From assembly GCA_900546495.1 (NCBI GenBank), contig URDN01000029.1:1-32560 (forward strand): DNA of 32,560 nt, given 5' to 3'. The notes beneath the pieces are model-generated. The model saw only the letters and a list, made by a program, of their open reading frames with translations. It searched no databases and was not told the origin of the DNA. A program made the position numbers and the translations under genes. Origin of the DNA: an uncultured Lachnospiraceae bacterium. GTDB lineage: Bacteria; Bacillota; Clostridia; Lachnospirales; Lachnospiraceae. Shown piece by piece: positions 1 to 7,709 of the stretch; the first letter of the stretch is position 1; the number at the start of each line of letters is the position of its first letter.

Positions 1-53
1 GAAGTGTGGCAACACATGGAGCTGACTGTTACTAATCGTTTGAGGGCTTGACC
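1..53 (+). rRNA. 23S rRNA, 3' end only (partial)
   Basis: The first bases carry the conserved 3' terminal segment of bacterial 23S rRNA (GGAGCTGACTGTTACTAATC, then GAGGGCTTGACC). This is the strand that pairs with the 5' end of the molecule in Firmicutes. The rest of the gene lies to the left of the window. The mature end is placed at the ACC by analogy and could be off by a few bases. No 5S gene follows before the terminator. Confidence 0.9.
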
Positions 54-172
54 AAAAAGCTGAGAAAAGCGAATGGATTTAGAATGACAGCTTTTCGAAG
101 TGAGTGAGAAATTGAATGAATGAAAGAAAGATCTCACCTGTATGAAGTTTTGAAGGTATATATCATATAAAT
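54..172 (+). other. rRNA operon 3' trailer
   Basis: This transcribed spacer has no gene. AAAAGCTG at 55-62 pairs with CAGCTTTT at 88-95, and GTGAGA pairs with TCTCAC further on. These are the kind of stems seen in rRNA trailers and processing sites. No 5S rRNA or tRNA is visible, so this rRNA operon appears to end with 23S here. Confidence 0.5.
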
Positions 173-214
173 AAAAAATGCTGTATTGACAAACTTGTCA
201 ATACAGCATTTTTT
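173..214. terminator. Bidirectional intrinsic terminator after the rRNA operon
   Basis: A perfect 20-bp inverted repeat (173-192 and 195-214, ending in TTTTTT on both strands) sits between the rRNA trailer and the stop codon of the convergent Crp-type gene at 221. It can stop transcription from both sides. Confidence 0.9.
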
Positions 215-220
215 ATACTA

Positions 221-883
221 TCAAATCTGTTTTAATAATCGAAATACATTCTTGTGAAAATCCAGTATTCCTTCTTCTTTCATTTTTCCCAGTTCTTTAG
301 ACAAAGCACTCCGATCAACGTTTAAATAATCAGCAAGCTGCTGGCGATTAAATGGAATTTCAAACGTAGAAGTTCCCTGCTTGCGATATTCTGCAGTCAG
401 ATAAGTCAGTAGGCGCCCGCGGATATTTTTCGGGGTGGTACAAAAAATTCGTGCAGAAAGCGTCAAATTTTTTCGCATGGAAATTTGCAAGAGATTGTCA
501 ATCAGTTTTCGATACCAGTCAGATTGATTACAGGATGAATCCTCCATAATGCGACGAATATTTAAAAATAAAATCTGGCTGTTTTCAGCAGTAACGACTT
601 CCACAAGCAGTGGTTCTTGTACAAGGGCATATGTTTCTGCGAATACACCTCCGGCAGAGATGTTGCTTAAAATTGTGGAATTACCTAAGAAATCAGTGTT
701 GATAATATTGACACTTCCATTTAATAAAATACCAATCTCATCAACAGTGGTATCCATATGATAGATGATTTCACTTTTGTTATATTCTTTCTGACGCAGG
801 TATCCTGCGGAATGCATCTGTTTTAATTCACATTGTGTAATTCCACGAAAGAGTGGTGAGATAATTTTTTCCTTATTATTCAT
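221..883 (-). CDS. Crp/Fnr-family transcriptional regulator
   Basis: This is a 220-aa protein, a normal length for the family. It has an N-terminal cyclic-nucleotide-binding-type beta barrel (about residues 10-120, with NGSVNI and a following FAETYAL stretch). A connecting helix follows, then a C-terminal winged helix (about 168-215: NRQQLADYLNVDRSALSKEL, then MKEEGILDF). No Fnr-type N-terminal cysteine cluster is visible, so an oxygen-sensing Fe-S centre is unlikely; the ligand is unknown. Crp/Fnr proteins of this subgroup in Clostridia are often stress or metabolism regulators. AGAGGA lies upstream of the ATG at 883. It is a single gene ending at the shared terminator 173-214, and nothing nearby points to its targets. 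Confidence 0.85.
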   Translation of the reverse strand: MNNKEKIISPLFRGITQCELKQMHSAGYLRQKEYNKSEIIYHMDTTVDEIGILLNGSVNIINTDFLGNSTILSNISAGGVFAETYALVQEPLLVEVVTAENSQILFLNIRRIMEDSSCNQSDWYRKLIDNLLQISMRKNLTLSARIFCTTPKNIRGRLLTYLTAEYRKQGTSTFEIPFNRQQLADYLNVDRSALSKELGKMKEEGILDFHKNVFRLLKQI

Positions 884-965
884 ACAAATCCTCTAATCCT
901 CCAAAAATATGATTGTATTATGCATTTTTATAAAACAATTGTAAAAGCAACAGAAAATCTGCTAA

Positions 966-1405
966 TTAAGTGGAAGAATTCCTCTGTTGCAGTAACTGAC
1001 ATAGATCATGGATGTAGGGATCTGTTTGATCCTTAGTATAGGCAAATGCAATTACTTTTCGGATAACTGTGCCAGTTTATCCGGTAAATAATCGGATAAA
1101 TTCCAACCAATCGTGTATCCAATGCGAAGCGTTTATGGATTATTTTTGAAAAGCAAACATTTTTTATGAATTTCAGTCAGTTCGTTTCGATATCTGCTAA
1201 AACAGTTGTAATATAGTTCTCCCTCCTGAGTCAGCGAAATACTTTTATCTGGATGACGGATAAATAATTTCACGTCTAATTCTTTCTCCAATGCCGCAAT
1301 GGAACGACTGAGGTTTGGTTGACTCAGGTAAAGTTTTGCTGCCGCTTTGGTAAAATTATTTTCTTTTACTGCTTCCAGAAAACAGGAAATTTGGTTTGTA
1401 TTCAT
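966..1405 (-). pseudogene. LysR-family regulator, internally deleted and frameshifted
   Basis: An ATG at 1405 with an upstream GGAAAG starts a clear LysR winged HTH (residues 1-65: QISCFLEAVKENNFTKAAAK, then LSQPNLSRSI). The frame stops at 1133 after 90 aa, against about 290-300 for the family. Past the stop, the same strand still codes for the far C-terminal end of a LysR effector domain, in two frames: RIGYTIGWNLSDYLPDKLAQ (up to about 1055), then VIAFAYTKDQTDPYIHDLCQ ending at 966. Most of the effector-binding domain is therefore missing and a second small frameshift has accumulated. The HTH fragment might still be made, but a working LysR protein is not. It is divergent to the equally broken gene at 1700. 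Confidence 0.8.
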
Positions 1406-1552
1406 AATAAACTTCTTTCCTTTTTTAGCAAAACAATTTGTATGGCATCTTTTGCCACCAACATTTTTTATAACAAAAATCATCATATTTTTATCACTTA
1501 TTTTTACCTGAATTACGAAATGGTATAAATGTTAAAAAATATAAATTGATTA

Positions 1553-1576
1553 TGTCATATCTTTTTTGATATGACA
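1553..1576. promoter_or_regulatory. Perfect 9-bp inverted repeat, operator candidate
   Basis: TGTCATATC (1553-1561), six T, GATATGACA (1568-1576). It lies in the 294-bp gap between the divergent broken LysR gene and the broken LVIVD gene, where a LysR protein would bind. It could instead be a small hairpin. The rest of the gap (1406-1699) shows no gene. Confidence 0.45.
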
Positions 1577-1699
1577 AGCGAAAAAAGATATATTTCACAG
1601 AAATTCAAGAGTTTATGCAGCCTGTAAAACCGGAGAAATAAGTTCTGATACATAAATGTAGTAATATGGAAACTATAACGGAACAAGGAGTGAAACAGT

Positions 1700-2582
1700 A
1701 TGGGAAGAAGTATTCATCAGAGAAAAGAATGCCTGATGAAAAACATGGAATTTGTAGGTTTTGACGACCTCAATGGAAAACCTGGATTTCAGATGGCAAT
1801 GCAGAAAGCAAATGGACACTATTATCTGTATGCAACCAGTTTTCGATGGAACGGAATTAATATATTAGATGTGACAGATCCTACAAATCCAAAGAAAATT
1901 AAATGGATGGAAGGATTCTGGGTTGATGACAGTATCCATGACGGACAAAGTACGCCTAAAATTCAGATTGCAGATGGTATTATGGTTCTGGCACATGGTG
2001 GAACTATGGATGTTCTACATGGAACACCGAAAGGAAATACCTTACCGTATTGGGGTGGAATTTCTATCTGGGATGTAAAAACAGATCCAGAAAATCCGAA
2101 ATTATTATCAAAATTCCATTGTGGAGGTGGACCGGGTGTACACCGTTTCTTCTATAATGGTGGAAATTACGGATATTAATCGACCAAATTTAATTTCTGT
2201 ATTTCCATATCCGGAAGTGCCGGAAGGTTATACCCATGGAAAGAATTTTAATTATGTAGACGGTATGCGTGTGCCGTTTGGACCGCACAACTCTTTTGAT
2301 GCTTACGGACAGGAAGTATATGAGCCTTATCGTGACCGAATTTATACCTGTTATTTCCACGCAGGACTTCGGATATATGATACATCAGATCCGTTTATGC
2401 CAAAAGAAATCGCATATTTCCTTCCACCGGATCCGGATGGACCGGCATTTGATAATGAAGATGGTACACTGATGCCGGGACCGATCGTTGGAATTGCAGA
2501 AGATGTTTTGGTGGATGATCGTGGATATATTTATTTTGATACAGCGAATGATGGTCTGTATATTGTAAAGTGTACCGTGTAG
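1700..2582 (+). pseudogene. LVIVD-repeat (beta-propeller-like) protein, broken by internal deletion
   Basis: AAGGAG precedes the ATG at 1700. The first frame (to 2179) and the second frame (from about 2160 to 2582) are two ends of one protein. The N-terminal part has ILDVTDPTNPKKIKW and ISIWDVKTDPENPKLLSKFH. The C-terminal part has VEITDINRPNLISVF and LRIYDTSDPFMPKEIAYFL. These are LVIVD-type repeat units of a secreted or cytosolic beta-propeller-like family of unknown function. The middle of the protein appears to be missing. At the joint the string GTGGAAATTAC reads as GGNY in the upstream frame and as VEIT in the downstream frame. This suggests deletion between two short matching sequences, leaving a frame mismatch. 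No signal peptide is seen. Confidence 0.75.
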
Positions 2583-2612
2583 ATAAAAATTCGCTATATT
2601 TTAAAAAATTTG

Positions 2613-2641
2613 TTGACATACAGAAACACTAATGTTATATT
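2613..2641 (+). promoter_or_regulatory. Sigma-A-type promoter for the leader/dnaJ unit
   Basis: TTGACA at 2613-2618, a 17-nt spacer, then TATATT at 2636-2641. Transcription should begin near 2648, leaving an untranslated leader of about 300 nt before dnaJ. Confidence 0.7.
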
Positions 2642-2647
2642 ACAGAT

Positions 2648-2952
2648 AGAACAAAGAAAACCGGGAAAACCGGTAGAGAATGATTCAGGTAACAATGTTT
2701 CCCCGGGAGTTTCCCGGGGAATTATTATATCAGATGAGAGATGACTCCCACCTCTACAGGTGGTGAGCAACAAGAAGGCCGAGGGCATTCTTGAACCAAT
2801 GAGAGCTTCTGTTTTACTTGGAAAATTTTTCAAGAAAGTTTACGGAATATTCAAGTCGAACGTATGTGAGACCTGGTGCGTGATAGAGAAAAATAGAAGC
2901 AAAAATCTACTGGATCATACATAGTAAATAACAGAAATGGATGGTGATTTGT
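2648..2952 (+). ncRNA. Structured leader RNA or separate small RNA upstream of dnaJ (unidentified)
   Basis: This gene-free 300-nt stretch begins just after a good promoter and holds four successive hairpins. They are ACCGG/CCGGT (2660-2674), a perfect 10-bp stem with a 3-nt loop (2699-2721), CCACCT/AGGTGG (2748-2763, extendable by CTC/GAG) and CAAGAA..TTCTTG with an inner GCC/GGC (2771-2793). AGAATG near 2676 can also pair with CATTCT near 2786, which would enclose the two middle hairpins. No T-tract terminator lies between it and dnaJ, so it is either a long regulatory 5' UTR or a processed RNA. I could not match it to a known RNA family from memory. Confidence 0.45.
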
Positions 2953-4002
2953 ATGGCAGCAAAACAGGATTATTATGAATTACTTGGCGTTGCAAGAAAT
3001 GCAGATGCCACAGCAATAAAGAAAGCATATCGAAAACTTGCAAAAAAATATCATCCGGATACGAATGCCGGTGATCCGACCGCAGAACAGAAATTTAAAG
3101 ACGTGACGGAAGCGTATTCCATCCTGAGTGATCCGGAAAAAAGAAAATTGTATGATCAGTTCGGTCATGCTGCTTTTGATGGAAGTATGCCGGAAGGTGG
3201 CGCTTACGGATATGGCAATACAGGTGGCGCACAGAATGGCGGTTATCAGGAATTCCATTTTAACGGACAGGATATGGGTGATATTTTCGGAGATATCTTT
3301 GGAGATATGTTCCATGGAGGCTCATCCGGCGGACACAGAAGCTACAGTTTCCACAGTGATGGAAATGGCGGCTTCCACCAGTACTACAGCAATGGTTCTG
3401 CTGCAGATGGCTTCGGACAGGGCAGTCACTTTGGCGGCTTTAATCAGGGAGGCGGCTTCCATGGCGGTCAGTTCCGTCAGAAAGGCAGTGACATCCATGC
3501 GGATGTAACCGTAAGTTTTGATGATGCGGCATTTGGTTGTGAGAAAATGATTCATCTGAAAGACGAAAATGGTCAGGTTCAATCGTTGAAAGTGACAATT
3601 CCGGCTGGAATCGATACCGGTAAAACGGTACGTCTGAAAGGCAAAGGAAATCCGGGATTCAACGGAGGAGAATCCGGAGATCTGTTGCTGAAAGTAAAAG
3701 TAGGAGGCAGAGCAGGATTTGAACGAAAAGGAATGGATGTGTATACAAACATTTCGATTCCGTTTACGACAGCTGTTTTGGGTGGCGAAGCTGTAGTGCC
3801 GACACTGAATGGCAATGTGATATGCAAGATCCGTCCGGGCACACAGTCCGGCAGCAAGATCCGTCTGAAAGGCAAAGGTATTGTGTCGATGAAAGACAGA
3901 TCTGTGCATGGTGATGAGTATGCAGTAGTTCAGATTCAGGTACCAAAAAACTTGAATGAGACCGCAAAGGAAAAATTGAAAGAGTTTGCGAAAGCATGCT
4001 GA
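2953..4002 (+). CDS. DnaJ-class co-chaperone without zinc finger (CbpA-like)
   Basis: The protein has 349 aa from the ATG at 2953, chosen because the J domain begins at once (AAKQDYYELLGVARNADAT) and GGATGGTGA lies upstream. The earlier in-frame ATG at 2941 has no ribosome site. Domains are a J domain (1-70, HPD at 34-36), a long Gly/Phe/His/Ser-rich region (about 75-165) and two C-terminal beta-sandwich substrate-binding domains (about 170-345). The four CxxCxGxG zinc motifs of DnaJ are absent, so this is a type II (CbpA-like) J protein. It stimulates DnaK ATPase and binds unfolded clients in the cytosol. It is not next to grpE-dnaK, so it is a second J protein or a stress-specific one. A terminator follows. 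Confidence 0.9.
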   Translation: MAAKQDYYELLGVARNADATAIKKAYRKLAKKYHPDTNAGDPTAEQKFKDVTEAYSILSDPEKRKLYDQFGHAAFDGSMPEGGAYGYGNTGGAQNGGYQEFHFNGQDMGDIFGDIFGDMFHGGSSGGHRSYSFHSDGNGGFHQYYSNGSAADGFGQGSHFGGFNQGGGFHGGQFRQKGSDIHADVTVSFDDAAFGCEKMIHLKDENGQVQSLKVTIPAGIDTGKTVRLKGKGNPGFNGGESGDLLLKVKVGGRAGFERKGMDVYTNISIPFTTAVLGGEAVVPTLNGNVICKIRPGTQSGSKIRLKGKGIVSMKDRSVHGDEYAVVQIQVPKNLNETAKEKLKEFAKAC

Positions 4003-4024
4003 TGCAATGGATCGTTGAATTATA

Positions 4025-4075
4025 AAAAAAGGGAGACAAGTGCTTTTTAATGAAAAGTGCCTGTCTCTTTTTTTG
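4025..4075. terminator. Intrinsic terminator after dnaJ
   Basis: AAAAAAAGGGAGACA pairs with TGTCTCTTTTTTT around an inner CTTTT/AAAAG stem. It starts about 20 nt after the dnaJ stop and has A and T tracts on both flanks. Confidence 0.85.
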
Positions 4076-4122
4076 TTTTTTGATTAAGATTTTTCAACGA
4101 AGAGAAAATGGGGAAAATCGGG

Positions 4123-4152
4123 TTGACATAACTACTATTAGTTTGATAGTAT
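4123..4152 (+). promoter_or_regulatory. Promoter of the surface protein with a palindrome in the spacer
   Basis: TTGACA at 4123-4128, an 18-nt spacer, TAGTAT at 4147-4152. An inverted repeat TACTAT (4133-4138) / ATAGTA (4146-4151), separated by 7 nt, lies between -35 and -10 and overlaps the latter. A protein bound there would block RNA polymerase. Confidence 0.55.
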
Positions 4153-4225
4153 TTCATGGTATTAGGTTCGAATAACTAATGTTAATTAAGAAGAACAATG
4201 ATTAGAAAGAAAAAAGGAGAAGCAA

Positions 4226-7200
4226 ATGAAAAAGACTTGGAAGAAAATGGCATCGATGTTCCTGTCAGTATTATTGATGCTGTCTATGGTGATTACACCG
4301 GCGATGGCGGCAGAGGGAACAACAAGTGGAAGCAAGGATGCACCGACAAAGGTGAAATCCTGTGCAAAAAGCGGATTGTGGTCTGAGATTCTCAATCTTG
4401 AATTTGATGATACCACATGGATGAATGCAATCGACAGTATAACTGTAAATGATACTGTGTATAAAAACAAAACAATTAGTTCATTTGGCAGTGAAACTGG
4501 AATCTGGGATATTGGAAGTGCGACGGGAGCATATGGCAGCTATACAGCACTCCGAATTGCAAAAGCTGAGGATGCATCATACCCATTAACAGTAAAAGTT
4601 ACAGCAAATGGATACAAAAACCTTACTGTAGAGATTACAAAAACGACAGTATCTTACAATGATGTTTATACAGCAACAGTAGTAAAAGACGCTACCCCGG
4701 CGGAGAAAACTTACACCGCAACAGCAGCTTCTGCTGAATACGGTAAAGTTACTTTGGACAAAACAAGTGGTCTGAAAGCCGGTGATAGTGTTACAGTGAC
4801 AACTACACCAGACAGACATTATGAACTGGATACACTTACAGTAAAAGGCGCGAGTGGAACCGTTAATACAACAAAAAAATCCGAAAACGAATATTCTTTT
4901 ACTATGCCGGCAGAAGATGTAAATGTAACTGCAGCATTTAAGAAAGCAGCTCCAATCAAGATCAATCTTGATCAGGTAAAAATTGGAACTGATTTCTTTG
5001 GAAATGACAGGGAAGTTACTTTTGACAATGTCGATGGCTATGTAAGTGATATTACAAAAGTATCTGTAAATGGTACTGAGTGGGAGAAAAAATCTTACAT
5101 TTCTTCCGGTGGTGTATATAAAGCCGATACAGACAATAATAAACTTGTATTTGCAGCAAAAGATTACAGTTCAACAGAAACAACTCCGGTTTTGAAAAGC
5201 GGAGATGTGATTACGATCACAGCAGATGGCTATGAAGATTTGACTATGAAATTTGTCATTGATCCGGATGGAAAAGCATCTCTGGTGGAAGATGATGGAC
5301 AGGGTGATCCGTATCAGATTTATGTAAAAATCGAAGGTACTTTTGACAGTGCGATCAAAGGTCAGACAAATTATGATACTGTTTCCAGTGCAAGTACTGG
5401 TGGTTCTTCTTCAAACAAAAACAGTGACGTAACCGTTTACGGTGCGTTAGTAAAGAAAGGCACCGAGCCGACAGAAAGTGACTGGGAAGAACTTGACAAT
5501 ATGTCAAAAATCAATCTGAATGGTAAAAAATGCACAGTTAACATTGTGCCGGATACGGACAAAGGTACAAGCGCGGACAGTGATAGTGGAATGCAGGGTG
5601 TCTATATGACACTCAGCAGTGCGCTGAGCCTCGGTGGAACACCAAAGGATCCGGGAAAATATCTGGTTTCTGTAACTATCACAGATATGCAGGGACGTAC
5701 AGCAACAAGTAATACATTGCCATTTAACGTATATTCCGGTGAAGAGAAACTTGCGGATCAGCTGGTAAAAGATAACCTGAAACAGTATGCACATGGTAAA
5801 TATGCATGGGATATCATGGAGCCATGGGCAGTCAGCAATTTCGGCAGCAATGTAGCAGGAGAAGATGAGAGTGTTCGTGTTCCTGCTGATCTGGAAGCAT
5901 GGTTTGGTTCTCATGTAAGTGGTACTTATGGTTACCTTGGTTATGATCTTGCTTGGAAAGAAGTTGAAAAAGGAAATATTCCTCAGACACTTTATATTCC
6001 TGATGGCTGTGATCTGACAATCACAAATATGGAAATCCTCAGCAGTGTTCGTATTGTTGTTGAAAAAGGTGGAAAACTGACATTAGATGATTCTGTTGTT
6101 CAGGGTATCATTGAAGTAAAAGATGGTGGAACATTCTCCATGAACTATAGTGCTTATGATGAAGAATTTAAAGTAGGTGCTTCTATCTGCGGACAGCTTC
6201 GTTTAGAGGACGGTGCAACACTTGAAAATGCAGCAATTTATTCTCATGCGAACTACCTGGCAAACGGAAATCTTACAGATCGTACAACATCTGAGCCGGT
6301 AGTAACTGCTACTGGAAATGTAACGATTAAAGGAAAAGTATTTATTGAAGGCGATGATGCAGGAAGCGATATCGGTCAGACTGCATTACGTGTATCAAAC
6401 GGAACACTTCATCTGGAAGATGGAGCAGAGCTGGTAGCCTACGGCGGAAGCGGAAAGACACTGCTTTATTCGGATGGTGGTGCAGCAATCGACCTTGATA
6501 ATGCAACCATTGATGGAAATGGAAAAATAACAGCAATCGGTGGTGATGTACTTTGGGGAAATGGCGGAAACGCTGTAACCGGAAATGGTACCATTGCTGC
6601 AGAATCTGCATTTTTACAGGGTGCAACTGCTAACACATCAAAGAATGCAAAAGCTGGAAATGCAACTGTAGGAACAATTAAAGTAACAGGAAAATATCGT
6701 CATATAGCAAACGGAAGCATGATTTCCGGCGCAGAAAATGATCCACTTGCAGATCTGTACTGGAAGACTGGTATTGATCCGGAAGCACCGTTAGATCAGT
6801 TTGTAACTTCTGAGGTAACAAAACTTATCAATGTAGTTGATATCGAGAGTCAGGTTTACAATGGTGAAGTTTTAAAACCGGTTGTTAAGGTTACTGATGC
6901 GGATGATACAGAAAAAGTTCTGACGGAGGATGTTGATTATTTCGTTACTTACACACAGCCGGCACAGAGAAGTGCAGCAGATGAATATGTAAATGCTGGT
7001 GATTACACTGTAGCGGTAACAGGTATGGGTGAGTACTACGGAACAGCAACAAAAACATTCACAATTGATCCGAAACAGATGAGATTTGATGTTACAGCAG
7101 ATCCCGATTCCGCAATTTATGACGGACAGAGCAAAACACCGACTCTGACAATTAAAGACGGTGATACAGTTCTGACAGAAGGCGTTGACTATACCGTATC

Positions 7201-7627
7201 TTATACATATGGAAGTGATAGCAATGCAGCTGATTTTACAGGCGCTGAATTTGTTAAAGCCGGTGAGTATACAATCTTTGTAACGGGTATTGGCAACTAT
7301 GCAGGTTCTACAGGAAAAGTTGTATTTACTGTAAAACAGAATAGTTCAAATAACAATAATAATGGATCTGACAATGGTAATAACTCTAACGCAGGCAACA
7401 ACAATGGAAATACAAATACAGATCAGAACAAGAATCAGACTGTAAACAATAACAAAAATAGTGGAAAGGGCTCAGCTGCTTCCAACAAAACAAATCAGAC
7501 AGCTGCTGCGACAGCGAAAGCACCAAAGACAGCAGACACAAATGCAATGGTTCTGTGGTTTGTAATGCTTGCAATCGCAGGTGGAGCTCTGACAACGACA
7601 ATGTATTCTGTAAAGAAACACAAATAG
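4226..7627 (+). CDS. Large secreted, sortase-anchored surface protein
   Basis: The protein has 1133 aa with AAAGGAG before the ATG. A signal peptide covers residues 1-28 (MKKTWKKMASMFLSVLL... ending AMAA). Two domains resembling the haemoglobin-interacting/DUF1533 type follow (about 35-150 and 242-345, each ending in an ITADGYEDLT-like strand). A glycine-poor bacterial repeat domain lies between them (about 163-240, ending YSFTMPAEDVNVTAAF). A middle region has parallel beta-helix-like strands (about 580-800). Two MBG/Ig-like repeats follow (about 865-1030, VYNGEVLKP and IYDGQSKTP). Last come an Asn/Gly-rich wall-spanning linker (about 1038-1098) and a C-terminal sorting signal: PKTAD at 1100-1104, a hydrophobic helix and KKHK. 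PKTAD departs from LPXTG, so a dedicated sortase is implied. The binding target is unknown; haem or host-glycoprotein binding is only a guess from the DUF1533-like parts. It is monocistronic, with no sortase nearby. Confidence 0.85.
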   Translation: MKKTWKKMASMFLSVLLMLSMVITPAMAAEGTTSGSKDAPTKVKSCAKSGLWSEILNLEFDDTTWMNAIDSITVNDTVYKNKTISSFGSETGIWDIGSATGAYGSYTALRIAKAEDASYPLTVKVTANGYKNLTVEITKTTVSYNDVYTATVVKDATPAEKTYTATAASAEYGKVTLDKTSGLKAGDSVTVTTTPDRHYELDTLTVKGASGTVNTTKKSENEYSFTMPAEDVNVTAAFKKAAPIKINLDQVKIGTDFFGNDREVTFDNVDGYVSDITKVSVNGTEWEKKSYISSGGVYKADTDNNKLVFAAKDYSSTETTPVLKSGDVITITADGYEDLTMKFVIDPDGKASLVEDDGQGDPYQIYVKIEGTFDSAIKGQTNYDTVSSASTGGSSSNKNSDVTVYGALVKKGTEPTESDWEELDNMSKINLNGKKCTVNIVPDTDKGTSADSDSGMQGVYMTLSSALSLGGTPKDPGKYLVSVTITDMQGRTATSNTLPFNVYSGEEKLADQLVKDNLKQYAHGKYAWDIMEPWAVSNFGSNVAGEDESVRVPADLEAWFGSHVSGTYGYLGYDLAWKEVEKGNIPQTLYIPDGCDLTITNMEILSSVRIVVEKGGKLTLDDSVVQGIIEVKDGGTFSMNYSAYDEEFKVGASICGQLRLEDGATLENAAIYSHANYLANGNLTDRTTSEPVVTATGNVTIKGKVFIEGDDAGSDIGQTALRVSNGTLHLEDGAELVAYGGSGKTLLYSDGGAAIDLDNATIDGNGKITAIGGDVLWGNGGNAVTGNGTIAAESAFLQGATANTSKNAKAGNATVGTIKVTGKYRHIANGSMISGAENDPLADLYWKTGIDPEAPLDQFVTSEVTKLINVVDIESQVYNGEVLKPVVKVTDADDTEKVLTEDVDYFVTYTQPAQRSAADEYVNAGDYTVAVTGMGEYYGTATKTFTIDPKQMRFDVTADPDSAIYDGQSKTPTLTIKDGDTVLTEGVDYTVSYTYGSDSNAADFTGAEFVKAGEYTIFVTGIGNYAGSTGKVVFTVKQNSSNNNNNGSDNGNNSNAGNNNGNTNTDQNKNQTVNNNKNSGKGSAASNKTNQTAAATAKAPKTADTNAMVLWFVMLAIAGGALTTTMYSVKKHK

Positions 7628-7655
7628 TAATGCTCATATCGGGGCGCGTCATTAA

Positions 7656-7709
7656 GCCATAAAACCACTCCTGTCTTTTGCTGACATTCGCAAGGATTAT
7701 GGCTTATGA
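7656..7709 (+). pseudogene. Possible antitoxin C-terminal tail
   Basis: After a TAA at 7653-7655 there are 17 in-frame codons (IKPLLSFADIRKDYGL at the end) that stop at TGA 7707-7709. The stop overlaps the toxin ATG by the ATGA arrangement common in type II toxin-antitoxin pairs. The rest of the antitoxin is gone. The short length makes this a weak call that rests mainly on the overlap. Confidence 0.35.

Noticed and set aside
54..172. 5S rRNA gene after 23S
   Set aside because: The bases do not contain 5S conserved segments, and a terminator follows after 120 nt.
1700..2582. Programmed frameshift joining the two LVIVD frames
   Set aside because: No slippery heptamer or stimulatory structure is at the joint, and the central part of the protein is missing, which fits a deletion better.
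2594..2833. 79-aa minus-strand open frame covering the dnaJ leader
   Set aside because: No ribosome site, no recognisable protein features, and it lies opposite a promoter and structured RNA.
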